Positions 7,840 through 16,932 of a stretch of DNA of 46,773 bases are shown one piece after another. How positions within the stretch are numbered: position 1 is the first letter of the stretch; the number at the start of each line of letters is the position of its first letter. The stretch spans positions 1-46,773 of the forward strand of contig JAIBCA010000110.1 in the NCBI GenBank assembly GCA_019694345.1, read 5' to 3'. A program made the position numbers and the translations under genes. Origin of the DNA: Pyrinomonadaceae bacterium (GTDB lineage Bacteria; Acidobacteriota; Blastocatellia; Pyrinomonadales; Pyrinomonadaceae). The notes beneath the pieces were generated by a model. The model worked only from the letters and a program-made list of their open reading frames with translations. It did not search any database and was not told the origin of the DNA.

Positions 7840-10251
7840 CTAGCCGGCAATGCTATGAGGCAAAGATATGCGAAAGGCTGATCCATCCGCACGAACGTAA
7901 AGGTCACTGCCCACACGCCGGATCGAGGCCGAGTTTGCGGCCGGGGCATTTCCGATCACCTCGAAACCGTCGATCTCGAACCTGTCACCGCCAACCAGCA
8001 CGTATTCCTGCGGCACAGTTTCTCCGCGTCCTACACGTGCCAATGTAAATTTGAAATTAGTGTCAAATAGTTCGGTCCGCACCATTCTGCCGGCATTATC
8101 GGCAAATACGAAAAGGTCAGTGTAATTCCGATAAAATATGGCGAAAGCCCGGCCACCCTCGATGTCGATCTCAGTCACCTCAGGCTTTTCCGAGTCTTCC
8201 GCAGGTATAACGAACGTGAAAAACTCCTGCGTTCCCCGGCCTTTAGCAATGAATCTGAGGAACGGAGCGTTGGTCTTATTGCCGTAGTTATTCGAAACCC
8301 AGCTTTCATTTTGCTGCCATCTTCCTCCGTCGCCAAACGCAAAGATCCGCCAATCGTCACCCGATGCAAAATCACCCTCGGTATCCAGCATCGTTCGCTC
8401 GGCCGGCGTGAAATGAAAGTTCAGCGAATGCTCATGATCGCCTGTCGCCTTGACCAGATCTCGGATAACAAAATAGTCCTGTTTTAGGAAAAGTATGCTC
8501 CGAGTGTGGTCATTGACCGATCCGAGCCTGCGGTAACCATCGTGTCCGCCTTCGAAAAAATCAAATCGGTCGTTAGATATCCATTGGACGGCCGCCGCAT
8601 CTGCCTTTGTCTTCCACCCGAAACTTGTCCCTGGCTCGGACGACGATCTGTCATCGACGGTCAGCGTATTGTGAGCCGTGGTGGATCGGAAATGATCACG
8701 CATTTCCTTGGATTCGTGATACGTGTAAGTACCCGAATCAGCGAGAAGCGTTTTCCCGCGAAGAGCGACCTCGATCGCCAATGCGTCGGCGTGGCCGTGT
8801 CCTCCCGACAGCGCTCCGACCTCACCGCAATCGATCAGCAAATAATTGTCCGTATCCAGCCAGCCATCACGCATCGCGTAATAACCGCCGGTCTTAAATG
8901 CCGTAGAGGTCACATCAGGTTCTTCCTCGCAAAGCGTCGAATACGATGCGAGGCCGTTCTGCCCGAGAAGCCAGAATATCTCGTGCGATCTATCGCCGGC
9001 CACGGTCTTCATATCCCCACGACCGAATAATGCCGCGCCGGCTGCAAGGGTCCCGCAATGGTCGTCAGGGGCCGCCATCGTCAGCGGCAGCAACCGGCCG
9101 CCGTCGTCATCGCCTATCATCGGAGTCGTGCCGTCCGGGCGAGTAACCAGCATCATAAACTCGAGTGCCGCCTCCAGACGCTTTTCAAGTTCCGATGCAG
9201 GAGCACCGCCGGGTTCATTGTTGAACGCCGCCCGCAAGACGATGAAATGTAAGTAGATATCGACCGTATATCGCTGGTACCAGGTACTCTGCTCAAAATA
9301 CACGCCGTCCTCGTAGATCTGACGCGTCACCTGCTCCATCAATATCTCCTCGCCGACCTTTCGCCAATGCTCGGCCCGCGTCAGGAACGGCAACTGAGTG
9401 CCTAGGTAATAAAGGCCCAGTGCCTCGCCGGTGAGATGTGTGTTTGGACTATAGTATTTCGACAGATACCGTTCGATATGCCGGCCGTGCAAATATAGGT
9501 GCTTTATCGCCTTTGAGAACAGCTCGGTAGAAAATGCTTCGGCGTGGCGAAATAGCTGAAATGCCCACAACCATGACATTGCACGGTACGCGACCTCGAG
9601 GCTGCTGGCCCAATTAACACCTTGTCCCGGTGGGTTCTGGTCTATCCAACTTTCGATCTGCCTGGCAAATGCCCTGGCATAACGCTCGTCCTTCGTCAGC
9701 CAAAATGCGACACCCAGCGTGAAGAAATGCTGATGCCGGTTGAGCTCCCACAGCACTTTCTTATCGCCGGTCTCGGTGCTGTCGAGCTCGTCAAATTCCT
9801 TCCAGTGCTTGATCGGTGACCGCTTGCCGGAGATCGGCTCAAGATGCCAATCGATCTCAGTGCCGATGAAGATGTTTTTGATCCCCAAAAGATCGATCCG
9901 CCCGTCGAGGATAAGGTCGGCCGACCTTATGAAATGATCCCTTGCGTTTGAGCCGAATGTCTCGGCAAATGTTCGGGCCGAACGAAACTGGTCCTTGAAA
10001 ACCGGAAAGAACGTCTCGTCACAGTTCAAAAAGAACTGATGCCATAGTGACTCCGGCGTCGTTGCCGCATCATCGAACTTAGGATCGATAAGTTTTGCAA
10101 ATTCGGCATCGTCGGGCACTTGGTCACCAAAGCCGAGTTTTTCACCGTATGCGGAAACGACCTGGCTGCCTCGTGTAACCAATTCGTCCCACGAGCGGCC
10201 ACGCATCTTATTGAGTTTTCTTAGCGGTTCCGCCATTGTTTCGACCGACAT
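7840..10251 (-). CDS. Heparinase II/III family polysaccharide lyase-like protein
   Basis: About 803 residues with the two-part architecture of heparinase II/III-like proteins: an alpha/alpha-toroid N-terminal half rich in Trp and His ('YSPNTHLTGEALGLYYLG' is typical of the toroid) and a C-terminal beta-sandwich with the family signature G-G-H-G-H-A-D (H485, H487) followed by D-S-G-T-Y-T-Y and 'TAHNTLTVDDRSSSEPG'. Family members cleave uronic-acid-containing glycosaminoglycan-like chains or alginate by beta-elimination. No signal peptide is visible, so its location is unclear. The start was placed at the ATG (10251); a GTG two codons upstream is equally in frame and directly follows the previous stop. 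In polysaccharide operons such proteins may trim or release the operon's own polymer. Confidence 0.87.
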   Translation of the reverse strand: MSVETMAEPLRKLNKMRGRSWDELVTRGSQVVSAYGEKLGFGDQVPDDAEFAKLIDPKFDDAATTPESLWHQFFLNCDETFFPVFKDQFRSARTFAETFGSNARDHFIRSADLILDGRIDLLGIKNIFIGTEIDWHLEPISGKRSPIKHWKEFDELDSTETGDKKVLWELNRHQHFFTLGVAFWLTKDERYARAFARQIESWIDQNPPGQGVNWASSLEVAYRAMSWLWAFQLFRHAEAFSTELFSKAIKHLYLHGRHIERYLSKYYSPNTHLTGEALGLYYLGTQLPFLTRAEHWRKVGEEILMEQVTRQIYEDGVYFEQSTWYQRYTVDIYLHFIVLRAAFNNEPGGAPASELEKRLEAALEFMMLVTRPDGTTPMIGDDDGGRLLPLTMAAPDDHCGTLAAGAALFGRGDMKTVAGDRSHEIFWLLGQNGLASYSTLCEEEPDVTSTAFKTGGYYAMRDGWLDTDNYLLIDCGEVGALSGGHGHADALAIEVALRGKTLLADSGTYTYHESKEMRDHFRSTTAHNTLTVDDRSSSEPGTSFGWKTKADAAAVQWISNDRFDFFEGGHDGYRRLGSVNDHTRSILFLKQDYFVIRDLVKATGDHEHSLNFHFTPAERTMLDTEGDFASGDDWRIFAFGDGGRWQQNESWVSNNYGNKTNAPFLRFIAKGRGTQEFFTFVIPAEDSEKPEVTEIDIEGGRAFAIFYRNYTDLFVFADNAGRMVRTELFDTNFKFTLARVGRGETVPQEYVLVGGDRFEIDGFEVIGNAPAANSASIRRVGSDLYVRADGSAFRISLPHSIAG

Positions 10252-10257
10252 ATCCAC

Positions 10258-11403
10258 TTATGAACCGTTCATTATCGCCTTAAGCCGATAGTCGCGGTAT
10301 TGTCCGGGTTCGCCCCTTTCGCCGTCAATGATGGCTGAAGCGATGTTGAACGCCTCTCGCGCGGATGCGAAATGGATGTCAAAATCACCTCTCGTTGCCC
10401 CGTGTTCGATGATCTCGTTAAAGAATCGCTTTGCACCTTCACCGATGCATGCGTCCTGGTCGTAATCGAAGAAACCATGGCAATAGAGCTTTACAAATAT
10501 CACGTCCGGCCGGCCGGCGACCGTAATATTCGCTGACACCCAACGATAGAATCGTGCGAGGTCAGCCGGCTGATTTGCCACAAGTGCTCCGTCCTCAAGT
10601 CGCGGCACCGGGATGCCCCGGACCCTACGCGTCCAATTGAACACCAATGGACCTGTAAATATAAGTGGTAATAGAGGCTTGGTTCCATTTACCCGAACAC
10701 GCTTCCCGGTTCGGTGGGGCACTGCCTTATTCGCATCGCCTCCAAACTCGTAGATCTGATTGATCATCGCCACCTGCGAACGGTCCGGTGCCGACGGCAG
10801 CGTCATATCCGCGTAGCATCCGGTTTCCTGCAGGATGGCCATCTCGTTATCGACGCCGCAATACAACCCGCCGCACGAGTTGGCCAGTGCGAGATTGCCG
10901 TGGACAAATGCGTACATCGGCTGCCCGTGGCCGTCCATTCGCGACAAGCACCCATGCCTTTCGGCTAGCGTGTCGCGAAATTCGATCAGCGAAGAGCGCA
11001 AGCCCTCGGCCGTGTCCGGCCGCTCTACGCCGTGATGCAGATGAATTTCGACCTCGCCGAGGCCCTCAGCTTGCATTTCGGCCATAATGTCTAAAATTTC
11101 CGGGTGATACTGTTCCGCCGGAAAGAAATTAGTATGGCGAAACTTCGTCCCGTCGGCATCACGGACCGACTCGCCGGTCTCGCGGGCCATTCTGTGGTAT
11201 GCCCTCAGCCGCTCTATCTGGGTCTTGATGTCCGCATGGCCATTTGGCGACCAGCTTGGCTCAAAGTGGTCAGCGATCGTAAAGACAATGTGCTTTTTAT
11301 CAAAGACGGTGCTCTCCATCATCGCCGCCGAGCGCGACAACGGATAGTTGAGGAGCCACGGCAGATTCCACCCGAGCTTAGTTTTGAACGAAGTTTCTGC
11401 CAT
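10258..11403 (-). CDS. NodB-like polysaccharide deacetylase family protein (divergent)
   Basis: A 381-residue protein that resembles NodB-fold hydrolases without the standard motif spelling. Near the N-terminus F-T-I-A-D-H-F-E-P (D45, H46) sits where the catalytic TFDDG strand would be. H-L-H-H (121-124) could serve as the metal-binding His motif. Further conserved-looking segments are F-V-H-G-N-L-A and K-L-Y-C-H-G-F-F-D. There is no signal peptide. Its start ATG directly follows the stop of the asparagine synthase gene with no gap, so it is very likely co-translated with its neighbours. Removal of N-acetyl groups from sugar residues is inferred. The substitution of the second Asp by His makes a non-catalytic or different hydrolytic role possible. 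Confidence 0.55.
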   Translation of the reverse strand: MAETSFKTKLGWNLPWLLNYPLSRSAAMMESTVFDKKHIVFTIADHFEPSWSPNGHADIKTQIERLRAYHRMARETGESVRDADGTKFRHTNFFPAEQYHPEILDIMAEMQAEGLGEVEIHLHHGVERPDTAEGLRSSLIEFRDTLAERHGCLSRMDGHGQPMYAFVHGNLALANSCGGLYCGVDNEMAILQETGCYADMTLPSAPDRSQVAMINQIYEFGGDANKAVPHRTGKRVRVNGTKPLLPLIFTGPLVFNWTRRVRGIPVPRLEDGALVANQPADLARFYRWVSANITVAGRPDVIFVKLYCHGFFDYDQDACIGEGAKRFFNEIIEHGATRGDFDIHFASAREAFNIASAIIDGERGEPGQYRDYRLKAIMNGS

Positions 11404-13284
11404 TTATCCGTCGATATACCGTCTGTGCCACAATTCGAGCATCCAGAGCGTCCACAATGAATGCGAGTGATCGCGCCGCCCACGCGAGTGCTCGTCCAAC
11501 AACAACTTTATATACTTCGTATCGAAATACCCGCGTTCGAGCGTCCGTCGATCCGACAGGTCTCCCGCCATTCGCTCCTTAAGCTGGCTGTTTATCCAAT
11601 CACCGATCGGCACACCGAAACCCTGTTTCGGACGTTCAAGTATAGCTTTGGGAACGATCCCTTCGACCGCACGTTTGAATATATATTTGCCCGCGGTGCC
11701 GTTCAACTTTAACGCGGAGGGTATCCGTGAAACGTGTTCTATCAGATCCTGATCAAGCAATGGACTCCGAGTTTCCAGCGAAGCCGCCATGCTCATTCGG
11801 TCCACCTTTGTAAGAATGTCGGACGGCAAATAGGTCTTGGTATCGAGGTACAAGAGATTCTCGACAGGGTCGTCGGTTCCGGAATTGGCTGCGATCTGCT
11901 TGAAAAGGGCTTCGCCGCGGGCAAAACTTCCGTTCATCTTCGTCCGCGCAGACTCCGAATAGAGCCTTTGTTTCCTCGGTCCGTTAAAATGCGAAATGCT
12001 GTCAATGTATCGCGCGGCGGCATCGAGTGAGATGTTGAAAAGGTAGTTCTTGCCGCGGGCACCGTGCGGCAGAGCCTCACTCAACGGACGGATCAAATTT
12101 TGTCGGATCGACCGGGGCAGACGTTCGAGGCCGCTTCGTCTGCGTTCGGTCGCGTACCTTGAGTATCCGGCGAATAGTTCGTCGCCGCCGTCACCCGACA
12201 GTACCACTGTTACGTATTCGCGAGCCATCTTGGACACCATATATGTCGGCAGAGCACTCGAGTCGGCAAACGGTTCGTCAAAATGCCAAATGAGTTCATC
12301 GACCAACCCGACGAGATCGGGCGTGACGGTAAATTCGTGATGATCGGTCCCGAAATGCCTCGCGGCGATCCGGGCATATTTAAGCTCGTCAAAACTGTCT
12401 TCGTGAAACCCGATCGAAAAGGTCTTTACGGGCGAATCCGTCAACTTCGACATCAGACCGACGACCGCGCTTGAGTCGACACCTCCCGATAAAAACGCTC
12501 CCAGCGGAACCTCAGATACAAGTCTCACGGCGACCGCCTCATGCAACTTTTCGAGCAATTGTCCGGCGATCTTATCCTCGCTGTCGGCGAACTGTTCACC
12601 GGAAAAATCAAGGTCCCAGTATCTCTCGGTTTTTATCTCGGAATTCTTGAATGTCAGATGATGTCCCGGTTCGAGCTTTTTGACCGATGAAAAAATGCAC
12701 AACTCCTCCGGAACGTAGCCAAATGTCAGGTACGCGTCGAGAGCCCCCCGATCTATCTCTCGCGAAATACCGCCGTGGGTCAACAGCACCTTCATCTCAG
12801 AACCGAAAACGAATTCACCGGCCGGGGTCAGCGAGTAGAACAGCGGTTTCTTGCCAACCCGGTCACGCGCCATAAAGAGGCTTTGATCCGCGATATCCCA
12901 GATCGCGAAGGCAAACATCCCGCGCAGATACTTGACGCAGTCACGGCCAAATTCCTGATATGCGTTAATGATCGTCTCGGTGTCGGAATTCGTGCGAAAT
13001 ACCTGGCCACGGGCCTCGAGCAGCTTCCTAAGTTCGCGGTAATTGTAGATCTCTCCGTTGAATACGATGAGTTTGGTCCGATCGGCATTATAAATGGGCT
13101 GCTGTCCACCGGCCAGATCTATGATCGACAGCCGACGCATTCCCATCGCCGCCCGGCCGACGACCGCGGTGCCCTGCTCGTCGGGGCCGCGGTGAGTTAT
13201 GACGCGGCACATCGCGTCGAGCCTATTAGCCCGTTCCGCAACCCCTCCGTCCGTCATTGATATCATTCCGGCAATTCCGCACAT
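11404..13284 (-). CDS. asnB: Asparagine synthase (glutamine-hydrolysing), exopolysaccharide-locus type
   Basis: A 626-residue two-domain protein when started at the ATG that places Cys at position 2 (M-C-G-I-A-G), as required for the class II glutaminase nucleophile. The longer frame upstream of this ATG overlaps the flippase gene and is not conserved-looking. The glutaminase domain covers about residues 2-200 (THRGPD at 30-35, N-G-E-I-Y-N near 76-81). The ATP-pyrophosphatase domain carries the P-loop S-G-G-V-D-S at 266-271. Classical activity is ATP- and glutamine-dependent amidation of aspartate. Homologues inside exopolysaccharide and exosortase loci are thought to amidate sugar or peptide carboxylates instead, and that is the preferred guess here. 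It lies one base from the flippase stop. Confidence 0.9.
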   Translation of the reverse strand: MCGIAGMISMTDGGVAERANRLDAMCRVITHRGPDEQGTAVVGRAAMGMRRLSIIDLAGGQQPIYNADRTKLIVFNGEIYNYRELRKLLEARGQVFRTNSDTETIINAYQEFGRDCVKYLRGMFAFAIWDIADQSLFMARDRVGKKPLFYSLTPAGEFVFGSEMKVLLTHGGISREIDRGALDAYLTFGYVPEELCIFSSVKKLEPGHHLTFKNSEIKTERYWDLDFSGEQFADSEDKIAGQLLEKLHEAVAVRLVSEVPLGAFLSGGVDSSAVVGLMSKLTDSPVKTFSIGFHEDSFDELKYARIAARHFGTDHHEFTVTPDLVGLVDELIWHFDEPFADSSALPTYMVSKMAREYVTVVLSGDGGDELFAGYSRYATERRRSGLERLPRSIRQNLIRPLSEALPHGARGKNYLFNISLDAAARYIDSISHFNGPRKQRLYSESARTKMNGSFARGEALFKQIAANSGTDDPVENLLYLDTKTYLPSDILTKVDRMSMAASLETRSPLLDQDLIEHVSRIPSALKLNGTAGKYIFKRAVEGIVPKAILERPKQGFGVPIGDWINSQLKERMAGDLSDRRTLERGYFDTKYIKLLLDEHSRGRRDHSHSLWTLWMLELWHRRYIDG

Positions 13285-13285
13285 A

Positions 13286-14887
13286 CTAGCCTTCTCCGTC
13301 CGCAACCGGCACCGCGCCACGTTTTGGCCAAAATCGCCTCATCGCCGCCAGGACGCTTTCCCTCTCATCTTCCTCGATCACGCCCCAGAGATTTGCCAGG
13401 TATAGGTATATTGGGGCGAAAACGATACCGGAGATGAGCAAAACCAGGCTGCCGCCAAAGAAATTTAGGATCGCCAGTTTCTGTGTCGAAAACATCTCCT
13501 GGGCGAAATGTTCGCCCGTGGCCTCCAGAACGACCTTTACATTCTCATAGACAAAATAGGTGACGATTCCGGCCGCGATACTGATAATGGCCGTCTTTAG
13601 TACGTTCTTCATCAGAGGCAGATGCCGCATACCAAGCCCAAGTTTTCGGATCACCATTGTTTCCGCAATGATCTTTTCCAGAACGATCGCACCGACCGCG
13701 GCCGTTATCATCCCGGTCAAACCAAAATGCTCCAGCCCGTAATAAAGTACGGTCACCAGCGTCAGCAGAACGACAATGCGGGTCACCAGGAACAAACGGC
13801 CGAGTTCCTTGTACGAACGAACTATCGGATCGGTGATGAGGATACTGAATGGCAGGATCGTGATGTTTATGACGAAGACCGATGCACTTTGCTGGTAATT
13901 GGTCGTGAAGAGCGTGATGATGAAAGTCTGTGCGGTGATCAGCAGAAACACGTATATCGGAAAGTAAAAGAAAGCCAGTTTCTGCATCGCACGCGCTGTC
14001 AGGCGGATCATCTCCTCCTTGTCACCGGCGACCTGCAGCGTATTCATTCTGGGGATCAGCACCGCGGTGACCGACTCGGCAAGCATTGCGATCAGCGGGA
14101 CTTCGAAACAGCCGTACGCGTAGATAGCGTATTCCGCCGAACTGAATTTATGACCGACAAAGTAATTGTGAATGTCGTTCTGCAGCATCCAGAGAATTCC
14201 GGCGATGCCGAACGGGATCGCATAGACGAACTGATCCTTAAAGAACGAGGGTTCGAATTTCGTCCAGAAACGCGGAAATCGCGAACGAAGGTACCAAAAT
14301 AGGATGCATGATTGAATCACACCCTGGATCATCGCCGCATAAATAAATGACTCGACGGTTGCAAACAGAAAGACCGCCGAGCCCATCAATAAAGTCTTGC
14401 TGAACTGTGCAAGAACGATGAAAACGGTCGCCACCTTGGCTTCCTGATTGGCGATCGCTACGGTCTCGAGAAAGGTTGAAAACACCCAGATCCAGATAAC
14501 GACACCGATCATGGGAGCCAGCCGTGTCAGTTCCGGACTCTTGAAGATGTTCCCGATCAGTTCCGGATAGAGAAAAAGGGACAGGCACGCCAGGCCGCCG
14601 ACAACAAAATTGAATAAAAGAATATTCAGGATCGCGGCGCCGCGTCGGTCGGCCGTCTCTCTTGCGAGAAAATAGAACGAACTCATCGAAAATCCGAGCG
14701 GCAAGATCACGATCGCGTTCATTATCACCTGAAATGCCTCACGGTAATGTCCGACTTCCTCCTGAGTGAGATACCGAACGATCAGCAGCGGCAGCATGAA
14801 GCTGAAACCAAAGCCGATGACCTTGGCAACAAGCAGCCAGGCACTTTGCTGTTTTAATGATTGGGTTGCGGCTTCGGGTTTGCTCAT
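13286..14887 (-). CDS. Oligosaccharide flippase (Wzx/MATE-like polysaccharide biosynthesis protein)
   Basis: A 533-residue integral membrane protein with about 12-14 hydrophobic helices spread over the whole length, beginning with 'SAWLLVAKVIGFGFSFMLPL', the usual first helix of Wzx/RfbX-type flippases of the MVF/MOP superfamily. Such proteins move undecaprenyl-diphosphate-linked repeat units from the cytoplasmic to the periplasmic face. A soluble region of roughly 30 residues rich in Glu and Arg closes the protein. Its ATG overlaps the FkbM gene's TGA (ATGA), a sign of translational coupling. Its presence suggests a Wzx/Wzy-dependent route for the polymer made by this operon; no ABC exporter is visible in the window. 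Confidence 0.88.
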   Translation of the reverse strand: MSKPEAATQSLKQQSAWLLVAKVIGFGFSFMLPLLIVRYLTQEEVGHYREAFQVIMNAIVILPLGFSMSSFYFLARETADRRGAAILNILLFNFVVGGLACLSLFLYPELIGNIFKSPELTRLAPMIGVVIWIWVFSTFLETVAIANQEAKVATVFIVLAQFSKTLLMGSAVFLFATVESFIYAAMIQGVIQSCILFWYLRSRFPRFWTKFEPSFFKDQFVYAIPFGIAGILWMLQNDIHNYFVGHKFSSAEYAIYAYGCFEVPLIAMLAESVTAVLIPRMNTLQVAGDKEEMIRLTARAMQKLAFFYFPIYVFLLITAQTFIITLFTTNYQQSASVFVINITILPFSILITDPIVRSYKELGRLFLVTRIVVLLTLVTVLYYGLEHFGLTGMITAAVGAIVLEKIIAETMVIRKLGLGMRHLPLMKNVLKTAIISIAAGIVTYFVYENVKVVLEATGEHFAQEMFSTQKLAILNFFGGSLVLLISGIVFAPIYLYLANLWGVIEEDERESVLAAMRRFWPKRGAVPVADGEG

Positions 14888-15765
14888 AGTCCGGGCGCGC
14901 CTCCCGTAAGCTCGGAGTGTCGTGCGTGTGTGTCGTACCAGCCGGGGATCGAACGGCGGACCACCCTTTCGAGGTTTGAGATCAGTTTGCGGCCGCGTTC
15001 GGTTTGGATCAGATATGAGTAGTCGCCGAAAAGCCAGTATTTTACAAATACCTTTCGATACTGCCTCATGATCTCATCTCGCGTTCGCCAGCGACCGGCG
15101 GTTTCCTCACCAAACGGTCCGGACGCCCCTTCTTCAAAGATATGGAACTTTTGACCATTACCGCCCGGCAATTCACTCCGGATGTGGTCAAAATCCTGCT
15201 TGATCGCCTTGAAATCAACGTATCCGAGCTGTTCGAGCAGGTCAAATTCGTATTCCAGCCGTCTAAAGACGATCTTTTCAGAACGGATCGAAATGTAATC
15301 CGGTTTGTGCTCAAATCGCAGCAGTGCCCGCAGGCAGATGACCTCGGAACCAACGATGTCGGCCTTCAGATAATGAGGAACGCCAAAGCGCTGTACCTGT
15401 TCGGCAAAGTCTATCGCCGGGACGCTGATTATCTCGTTGGTAGTACCGAGTACCTCATTTCGGACCGCCCAATCTTCGGCCGTACTTCCCCACAGGGTGT
15501 GATGCTCGTTACGATAGAATTTGACCGTGCGGCCCGTTTCGGATTCGACGAAAGACTCCGTGATGGCCCCCTCGACGATCGTAAGACGCCCGTCGGAGAT
15601 CGCCGAGGCAAACCGCTCACGGCAAAACTGAGCATTTGCGGGATCCGCCTCAAAAGCCACGACTCGGTAGCCTTTTTTGAGATAGTGATCCGTGTCCTGG
15701 CCGTGGTGCAGCCCGACATCAAAGATCAATCCCGGATCTTTGGGGGTTGGAATTAATTCCGACAT
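14884..15765 (-). CDS. FkbM-family SAM-dependent methyltransferase, first gene of the operon
   Basis: A 293-residue methyltransferase with the class I Rossmann SAM site near its N-terminus (L-I-F-D-V-G-L-H-H-G, then V-V-A-F-E-A-D-P, whose acidic residue should bind the SAM ribose) and the FkbM-type 'LKADIVGSEVICLRALL' block, where the family usually has L-K-I-D-V-E-G. The ATG at 15765 is chosen because GGAG at 15772-15775 lies six bases before it. A TTG four codons upstream would place that Shine-Dalgarno inside the gene. FkbM proteins O-methylate sugars or polyketides, so a methyl cap or decoration on the exported glycan is inferred. The upstream 224-nt gap separates it from the divergent GGDEF gene and must hold the operon promoter; a TATGAT at 15827-15832 is the only modest -10 candidate. 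Confidence 0.85.
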   Translation of the reverse strand: MSELIPTPKDPGLIFDVGLHHGQDTDHYLKKGYRVVAFEADPANAQFCRERFASAISDGRLTIVEGAITESFVESETGRTVKFYRNEHHTLWGSTAEDWAVRNEVLGTTNEIISVPAIDFAEQVQRFGVPHYLKADIVGSEVICLRALLRFEHKPDYISIRSEKIVFRRLEYEFDLLEQLGYVDFKAIKQDFDHIRSELPGGNGQKFHIFEEGASGPFGEETAGRWRTRDEIMRQYRKVFVKYWLFGDYSYLIQTERGRKLISNLERVVRRSIPGWYDTHARHSELTGGAPGL

Positions 15766-15989
15766 TTGGCACTCCAAAAAGTGTGTTTCCGTGACGACGG
15801 GCGATCGATGCGGAAAGCACCTCTAAATCATATACTTAATCGGGCCTTTATTTCAGTATTTTGTTCAACTTAGACAAACTCCGGGGCCGCGTGGCCGGTC
15901 GCCATCGACCATAAAAAAGGGGTGGCGCGGACAGGGCGTAATCGGTTATCCTAAGTAACGGCGCTCCTTTCTCACCAACCGCCGTTTCT

Positions 15990-16922
15990 ATGAACGATTC
16001 TGAGATAAAACGCCGCGATATTCGCCCCGCACTTGTTTTTCTGAGCGGCGAACTGATCGCTGTCCCGATCCCGCTCGAACGCGAGGAGGTTATCCTTGGC
16101 CGTGCGCTTGAGGCGGATGTTCGTGTCAACGATACCCAGGTCTCCAGACAGCACGCCCGAGTAACGACCGCGATCGACCCTGTTTCCGGCAACGTCAGAT
16201 ACATACTTTCGGACCTGAATTCGCGTAACGGTACATTCTTGAATGGCGACCGCATCTCGACCCATCCATTGACCAATGGCGACAAGATCTCGATCGGCGA
16301 GACACTGCTGCGCTTTGACCTTCTGGATGAGATCGACCGCGAATATCAAAGGCAGATACATCGTTTGATCTCGCATGACGATCTGACCGGACTTTTATCC
16401 AGCAGGTCATTTTTCTCGGAACTTCGCCGCGAGGCCAGCCGGGCCACGACCGAAAATCGCCCGTTCTGCGTTTTGATGATGGACGGTGACCATTTTAAGG
16501 GTGTCAACGATAAATATGGCCACCTCACGGGCAGTAAAACGATCGAGGAGATCGGGCTTTCGATAATGGCGAACTTGCGGAGCGGCGATGCGGCCGCGCG
16601 ATTCGGCGGTGACGAATTTGCCGCCTTTTTGCTCGATGCCGAAATGCCGCAAGCCCTCGTCGCCGCCGAGCGAATGCGTGCCACTATCGAGAACCGCGAG
16701 TTTAGCGTCGTCCAACCCGGCCGCACATCCGAAAAGCATCACATTACTGTCAGCATCGGTGTAGCCTCGTTTCCGGAAGATTCGTCCGACCCGATCGAAC
16801 TTGTCGAAATGGCCGACTCCGCCCTTTACCGCGCCAAACGCGAGGGCCGAAACCGCGTTGCCGCGTATCGCGATATGACGCAGGAAGAGCTTGCCCGGCA
16901 CTTACCGCCGCGACGGTCGTGA
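15990..16922 (+). CDS. FHA-GGDEF protein, probable diguanylate cyclase
   Basis: A 310-residue soluble protein that joins a forkhead-associated domain (about 15-115; G-R-A near 36, S-R-Q-H-A, and N-S-R-N-G-T-F as phosphothreonine-binding loops) to a GGDEF domain (about 125-295). The active-site motif G-G-D-E-F is intact at residues 206-210. An R-x-x-D inhibitory site (R197-D200) lies exactly five residues before it, so product feedback by c-di-GMP is expected. No transmembrane helix or phosphorelay receiver is present. The likely input is binding of the FHA domain to a threonine-phosphorylated partner, meaning a Ser/Thr kinase encoded elsewhere. It diverges from the polysaccharide operon, so a control role over polymer or pilus output is plausible but only inferred. 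Confidence 0.92.
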   Translation: MNDSEIKRRDIRPALVFLSGELIAVPIPLEREEVILGRALEADVRVNDTQVSRQHARVTTAIDPVSGNVRYILSDLNSRNGTFLNGDRISTHPLTNGDKISIGETLLRFDLLDEIDREYQRQIHRLISHDDLTGLLSSRSFFSELRREASRATTENRPFCVLMMDGDHFKGVNDKYGHLTGSKTIEEIGLSIMANLRSGDAAARFGGDEFAAFLLDAEMPQALVAAERMRATIENREFSVVQPGRTSEKHHITVSIGVASFPEDSSDPIELVEMADSALYRAKREGRNRVAAYRDMTQEELARHLPPRRS

Positions 16923-16932
16923 GCCATTCATT

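Noticed and set aside
13285..13320. Upstream extension of the asparagine synthase by 12 codons
   Set aside because: It would hide Cys2, which must follow the initiator Met to act as the glutaminase nucleophile, and it overlaps the flippase stop.
13622..14302. 226-residue plus-strand frame inside the flippase gene
   Set aside because: The sequence is very rich in Arg, Asp, Gln and His, without any hydrophobic core, as expected for the antisense of a membrane protein.
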